A DNA stretch of 43,244 nucleotides from Bryobacterales bacterium (lineage in GTDB: Bacteria; Acidobacteriota; Terriglobia; Bryobacterales; Bryobacteraceae): NCBI GenBank assembly GCA_003157745.1, contig PMKM01000106.1:4880-48123 (forward strand), written 5' to 3'. Within the stretch, counting starts at the first letter, position 1. Each line of letters begins with the position of its first letter. The position numbers and the translations under genes were made by a program. Of the stretch, positions 42,908-43,244 are shown one piece after another. The notes below the pieces were generated by a model. That model had not been told where the DNA came from. It made no database searches and worked only from the letters and a program-made list of their open reading frames with translations.

Positions 42908-43244
42908 TTAGTCTATCGAAATCTTCCGCAGCAGGCGGAAATCGCTGAGCATGCGGCCGGTGCCCAGAACCACCGAGGCCAATGGGTCGTCGGCGATCGA
43001 GACGGGAAGGCCGGTTTCCTCGCGGATCCGCTTGTCCAGGTTCTTGAGCATGGCGCCGCCGCCGGTTAGCACGATGCCTCGGTCGCTGATATCGGCGCTG
43101 AGTTCGGGCGGGGTGCGTTCGAGCGCCACGCGAATGGCGTTGACGATGGTGGCCACGCATTCGGATAGCGCTTCGCGAATCTCGGTGTCGTTCACGGTGA
43201 TGGTGCGCGGCACGCCCTCAATCAGGTTGCGCCCCTTGATCTCC
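42908..43244 (-). CDS. mreB: Rod shape-determining protein MreB, C-terminal part (5' end beyond window)
   Basis: The frame is open to the right edge (EIKGRNLIEGVPR), so only about the last 111 residues are present. They carry the conserved actin-fold end: EIREALSECVATIVNAIRVALE, DISDRGIVLTGGGAMLKNLDKRI, a segment with GLPVSIADDPLASVVLGTG and a final LRKISID. MreB polymerises under the membrane and organises cell-wall elongation. The GTG at 43213 is an internal valine. Confidence 0.93.
   Translation of the reverse strand, partial: EIKGRNLIEGVPRTITVNDTEIREALSECVATIVNAIRVALERTPPELSADISDRGIVLTGGGAMLKNLDKRIREETGLPVSIADDPLASVVLGTGRMLSDFRLLRKISID

Overview
The window looks like chromosome of an Acidobacteriota member of the Bryobacterales / 'Solibacter' type. 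The evidence is family content plus high GC. There is a 2658-residue surface protein ending in the 'Solibacter uncharacterized C-terminal' domain, a VWFA-related acidobacterial-domain protein directly behind an Oar-type TonB receptor, a DUF6599-type protein, an ECF-like sigma factor coupled to a Ser/Thr kinase with a degenerate helical-repeat tail, and an aroD-aroE fusion. No similarity search was possible, so names rest on motifs and family memory.

Layout. 1-1279: 3' end of cobalamin-dependent methionine synthase (metH). 1387-2511: a lone TIR-domain protein. 2632-3109: a gene graveyard, where a DUF3142-type lipoprotein has three in-frame stops and is joined to the tail of another gene. 3208-6579 (minus): a CsgG-family gene with a clear promoter, then a structured leader and a repeat-rich secreted Gly/Ser/His/Tyr protein closed by an intrinsic terminator. 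6798-6947 (minus): a promoter-to-terminator unit that looks like a small RNA of about 110 nt. 7118-9061 (minus): a DUF6599-type exported protein and a protein carrying a CNF1/BLF1-like deamidase signature. 9245-12216: kdsD-like isomerase, DUF481 protein, small lipoprotein. 12405-17985: TonB receptor plus VWFA protein. 18167-22618: kinase, two sigma factors and a degenerate PilZ-like protein. 22720-25892: aroDE, a tiny Tat-like protein and an amidase, apparently one operon. 25938-33914 (minus): the giant Ig/P-domain protein. 34271-35892: three tandem phage-tail-collar (microcystin-dependent-protein-like) genes next to tRNA-Arg(TCG). 36147-39068 (minus): a secreted trypsin-fold protease with BACON-like repeats. 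39488-43244 (minus): mreB (partial), mreC, mreD, a CPBP membrane protease and a BamE-motif exported protein.

Themes. Much of the window serves the cell envelope: cell shape (mreBCD), KDO precursor supply (kdsD), outer-membrane uptake (TonB), CsgG-type export and very large adhesive or Ig-like exoproteins. Signalling genes (sigma/kinase pair, second sigma factor, PilZ-like protein) sit in the middle. The candidates for undescribed biology are the CNF/BLF1-like protein (8177-9061), the TIR protein with its helical C-terminal module (1387-2511), the predicted small RNA (6798-6912) and the isolated three-gene tail-collar cluster (34271-35892).
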